Below the pieces are notes generated by a model. That model was not told the DNA's origin and did no database searches. It saw only the letters and a program-made list of their open reading frames with translations. A DNA stretch of 64,000 bases, from contig OX411557.1 of NCBI GenBank assembly GCA_948146395.1, forward strand, positions 36,558,077 through 36,622,076, read 5' to 3'. Of the stretch, positions 60,899 through 64,000 are shown in pieces; the first letter of the stretch is position 1; the number at the start of each line of letters is the position of its first letter. The stretch is from Fragum whitleyi. Lineage: Eukaryota; Mollusca; Bivalvia; Cardiida; Cardiidae. Made by a program: the position numbers and the translations under genes.

Positions 60899-61262
60899 CT
60901 GAAAATAAATCATCAAATAGTGCACTTTAGAAGCAAGGGCTGAACCACCATTGCGCACATTACGCAAGTGCGTAATACAAATGAATCATCTTTCGAAATA
61001 AAGTAAATAAAAAAATACGTTAAAGAGTGATCATAATGTCGTATCTACAGCTTATTCAAGCTGTTGTTTCGATATTTAAAAATTCAACACGGCTCAAATC
61101 ATAAAATGGGAAAGTGGCTGGAGGGCATTTATCTACACACATGTATCGCCTTTAACCTATACTTTCTTTGGTGGTCGCTTTCTGTTGCGTATAAATTTTG
61201 AAATCCAAATTACGCCTATGATAAGTATGGGATGAATATAGTATCCATGTATCACGAATATC

Positions 61263-61312
61263 GCTTTTTTAAACCTCGTAACTACAACTTTTAAGCTGTA
61301 GTTACGAGGTTT
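61263..61312. repeat. Hairpin related to 12573-12617
   Basis: 'aaacctcgtaactacaactt' pairs with 'aagctgtagttacgaggttt', one mismatch, very short loop. Confidence 0.75.
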
Positions 61313-62600
61313 TCGAAGAAAGTCGTCGATATAGTCGTTGAGCGACCACGATGTTCTATATTTACCATAAGTAGACTAGGATCCGAGGTTATAAAAGAAA
61401 ATACTGAGAATTTTCTCAAATTCAGAATTTGAATAAATGTACGAGCATAATAGATAATATCAATAAGTTCTTATTTGTAACAACATATTAATATTATCTT
61501 TTATAATTAATCATTTGTATTAGTATAACAACGGAGTTACGGATTTAAAATTTGGGAAAAAATTGAGATAAGAATGGAAAAAGCTTGATAACCTCGGGTC
61601 AGGAATATACATAGTATTGGTGGCCATGCAAATCATAATTTTATACTGAGTTCCTTTGAAAAGCTCGCAGCCTTCATTTTGCGATACGAAATCAGTCTAT
61701 TGCAAAAAGGGTTTTTTATAGAATAATTTATATTATCATTATAGGCCTAATGTATTAGATAATGAAGTTTTATAATTTAAAAGTCTTATATCTTGAACGT
61801 TTTCTCGTTTATCAATCTTCGAAAAAGAAGTCAACATAATGTTGTAAAATATGTGACCCGTAACGCGAAAAGGGACCATCTGGGAACTATTTAAAACAAA
61901 TAAATGAAAAAGAGATTGAGGCCAGCATAGTTGAACCAGAGGTCGCAATTCAAAAATTCTTCAGTTTATTATTATTTCAGTTTTGAATCATTGAAAACAT
62001 TCTAAGTTTTTAGATAAGATTTTATCAGTAATTTGCACCGAGACGAGTTTCTAAACGGCAACTTTGTTTTTACCGAAAAAGTAATATTTTCTTAAGTATC
62101 TGTAATTGGAAATAGTCGAATGGTATAAAACATTCGGGGAGAATCTTCAAATAACAACGACAAAATAAAAATGAAAAATATAAAAGATCTTTCATTTAGG
62201 CGTATTCAAAAGAGAAATGGTGTCTATTTAGATCGATTTTTTTTAATCCTTGATGTCTATAAAAACGGTCAATCACATGGACCCTCCTTTACGAAAGTCC
62301 CATAGGTTTCACATTTTCGATGAATTTCAGTATTGGTATAAGAAATATATATATATATATATATAGGAAATTAATACAGTAAATGACAAACTCCCACAGC
62401 TATTTCGTGTCAAGTTCAAACTATTGAAGAAAATAACTTTATATAAATTTCATCAAAAAAATATTCCAAAATCATTCAACATGTCAATTTTACGATGTTG
62501 TAAACTGTACAGGGGTGAGAACGAAAGCACCGTCGGCCAGATCTTGCAATAGCCAGCTTCGCAAATCATCGTTATCAAACATGACTATACTGTACTCTCT
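61313..62600. other. No gene seen
   Basis: Includes (AT)n at 62345-62364 and a right-end fragment of MITE family A (about 62450-62512, 'gtcaattttacgatgttgta'). No exon for the gene's upstream part was recognised. Confidence 0.45.
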
Positions 62601-62619
62601 TTTTGATTTTTTAGGATGT

Positions 62620-63860
62620 ACCGGTGTAACAGTGTAACGTGTCCCCCTGGGTAACGTGTCCCCGGGGACAGGTTACCCCGGGGTAACCTGTCCCCCCCTA
62701 GGGTAATGTGTCCCCGGGGACAGGTTACCCCGGGGTAACGTGTCCCCCCCCCCATGGAAATCATTATTTCTTATCAAAATTTTAATTTTTCATTCATGCT
62801 ATTTTGTATATCTCTAAATCAATTTAAAAAAGACATATAAAAGTATATCTAAATTTTTAGTGGTTTTCATTTCCTCAAACCAAAATATAATTTGCTTACT
62901 ATGATTTTCTTATCAAATCAATTTTCCTTTTTTTTTTAAATTTTTTATTATTATAGTTATCAATATTGGTATTTAATGCAAATATTTGAAAGTTTAATGA
63001 AAAAAATATAAAAAAAATAAAACTTTAGTGGGGGGGGACATGTTACCCAGGGGTAACCTGTCCCCCTATTCCAAATACTTTTTTCATTAAAGATATCACC
63101 TTCCAGTCATTCTTTTTTATTAGGAAAGATCTTCTTAGAAAATTTCCTCAATGGCTAAGTATGTTTATATTTCTTTTTTTTTTGTACCTTTTTAAAGAAA
63201 AATCTTAGCACTTGAATATTTTTTTATTATTGCATCATTTCAATTTTTTCAGAGTCTGTTATTAGATTGAATAATAGCTTTTAAAAACACAATTGTCATG
63301 TCGATAAGTGATGCAGTTTTGATAAGAAAACAAGATGTCAATTGACAAATTGTTTAAACCTTGTATTTTGAAAAGGGGACAGGTTACCCAAGCCTGGGTT
63401 AAACTTGTCCCCGGGGGACATGTTACCCTGGGGTAACCTGTCCCCCTATTCCAAATGCTTTTTTTCATTAAAGATATCACCTTCCATTCGTTCTTATTTT
63501 GGATAAGAATGTATGGTATGATATACTTTGAACATTCCCTCAAAGAATATGCATGTTTAAATATATTTTGAAATGTGCAAGTTTTTTTTAATAAATCCTC
63601 ATAACAACCTTTTTTTTGTTTTCACTGGGTTAACAGGCCTGGGTAACATGTTTCAAAGACAAGTGACCACAGCCTTGGAAACCTTACCCCAAACAATTTG
63701 AAATATTATTAAATAATTGAAAACATATGGGTTTATTTTTGTATGTATCATTGCTGACAGCATTTTTGGGGGTGGGACAGGTTACCGAGGCCTGGGAACG
63801 TGTCCCTGGGGACAGGTTACCCCAGCTTGGGTAACCTGTCCCCCCCCCAATACATACACA
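62620..63860. repeat. Clustered GC-rich palindromes in AT-rich DNA
   Basis: Units of 'ggggacaggttacccc' and 'ggggtaacctgtcccc' in head-to-head pairs at 62621-62758, 63030-63075, 63373-63452, a degenerate one at 63625-63670, and 63770-63850. Spacers of about 300 bp share 'ttcattaaagatatcacctt' (near 63083 and 63464), so palindrome plus spacer may form a higher-order tandem unit. The minus ORF at 63262-63543 overlaps one unit and is not a gene. Confidence 0.8.
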
Positions 63861-64000
63861 TACACTCTCAATGAATTTTCTAATAAGTGAATAATTTTTG
63901 TAGTAAGTACAGTTGTGATATAATTAAGACTATTAAATAACTTTCAAAGAAAAGAAATTGTTTATGTAAACTTTTGTGAAAATTCCTGGTTAACATGTTA

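Larger units (their letters stand above)
51981..61195. repeat. Tandem segmental duplication, copy B (about 9.2 kb)
   Basis: Colinear with copy A, enlarged by the element at 52280-53578 and the hairpin at 58451-58530. Holds exons 1-4. Its far end (60933-61195) matches 51715-51980 well and, more weakly, 42842-43127. Confidence 0.9.

Overview
The window is AT-rich, intron-dominated animal nuclear DNA, most likely from a bivalve mollusc. That guess rests on the repeats: tandem-core elements with ACGG/GTCC-type microsatellite tails (resembling the bivalve 'pearl'-type elements), very many short inverted-repeat elements, tRNA-derived SINE heads and one LINE remnant. No prokaryotic gene structure, rRNA gene or CRISPR array is seen. 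The species assignment is inference.

I could assemble one real gene, on the minus strand across almost the whole window (60898 down to 967). It has 30 exons totalling 2907 nt (969 residues), open at both ends. Every exon has consensus-type splice borders, every junction keeps frame and no stop appears. The product looks extracellular and modular. It has five copies of an unrecognised six-cysteine domain, each split over two exons (phases 1-2 and 2-1). It has six short cysteine modules of EB/EGF-like type, each on one phase 1-1 exon. Between them lie Ser/Thr/Tyr-rich linkers encoded by 12-30 nt microexons and by three longer low-complexity exons. Order in transcript: [domain, microexon, YTGTD-heptad exon] twice, domain, three microexons, five EB-like modules, six microexons, domain, poly-Ser exon, domain, EB-like module. 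I infer a mucin-like, matrix or mucus protein; no catalytic motif is visible.

Layout. 1-6520: two tandem-core arrays, a dispersed repeat and exon 30. 6520-11400: domains D5 and D4, with an intronic array of about 13 degenerate units of roughly 70 bp (8660-9715) that resembles amplified microexon and splice-site sequence. 11400-19000: microexons and EB-like modules between MITEs. 19000-31700: more EB-like modules and microexons, SINEs, fold-back elements and a LINE 3' remnant. 31700-43990: a long intron with two tandem-core arrays, then domain D3. 43990-61200: an 8.0 kb segment duplicated in tandem, each copy with one domain, one microexon and one heptad exon. The downstream-coordinate copy has since gained a 1299 bp PIF/Harbinger-like element with a TAA target duplication and an 80 bp hairpin; the other copy preserves both empty sites. 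61200-64000: no exon seen, and the region ends in GC-rich palindromes spaced through AT-rich DNA.

How the parts fit: the outer borders of all modules share phase 1, so exons or blocks can be duplicated or skipped without breaking frame. The sequence shows such duplication at several scales: 8 kb block, domain pair, microexon with its flank, and a partial exon.
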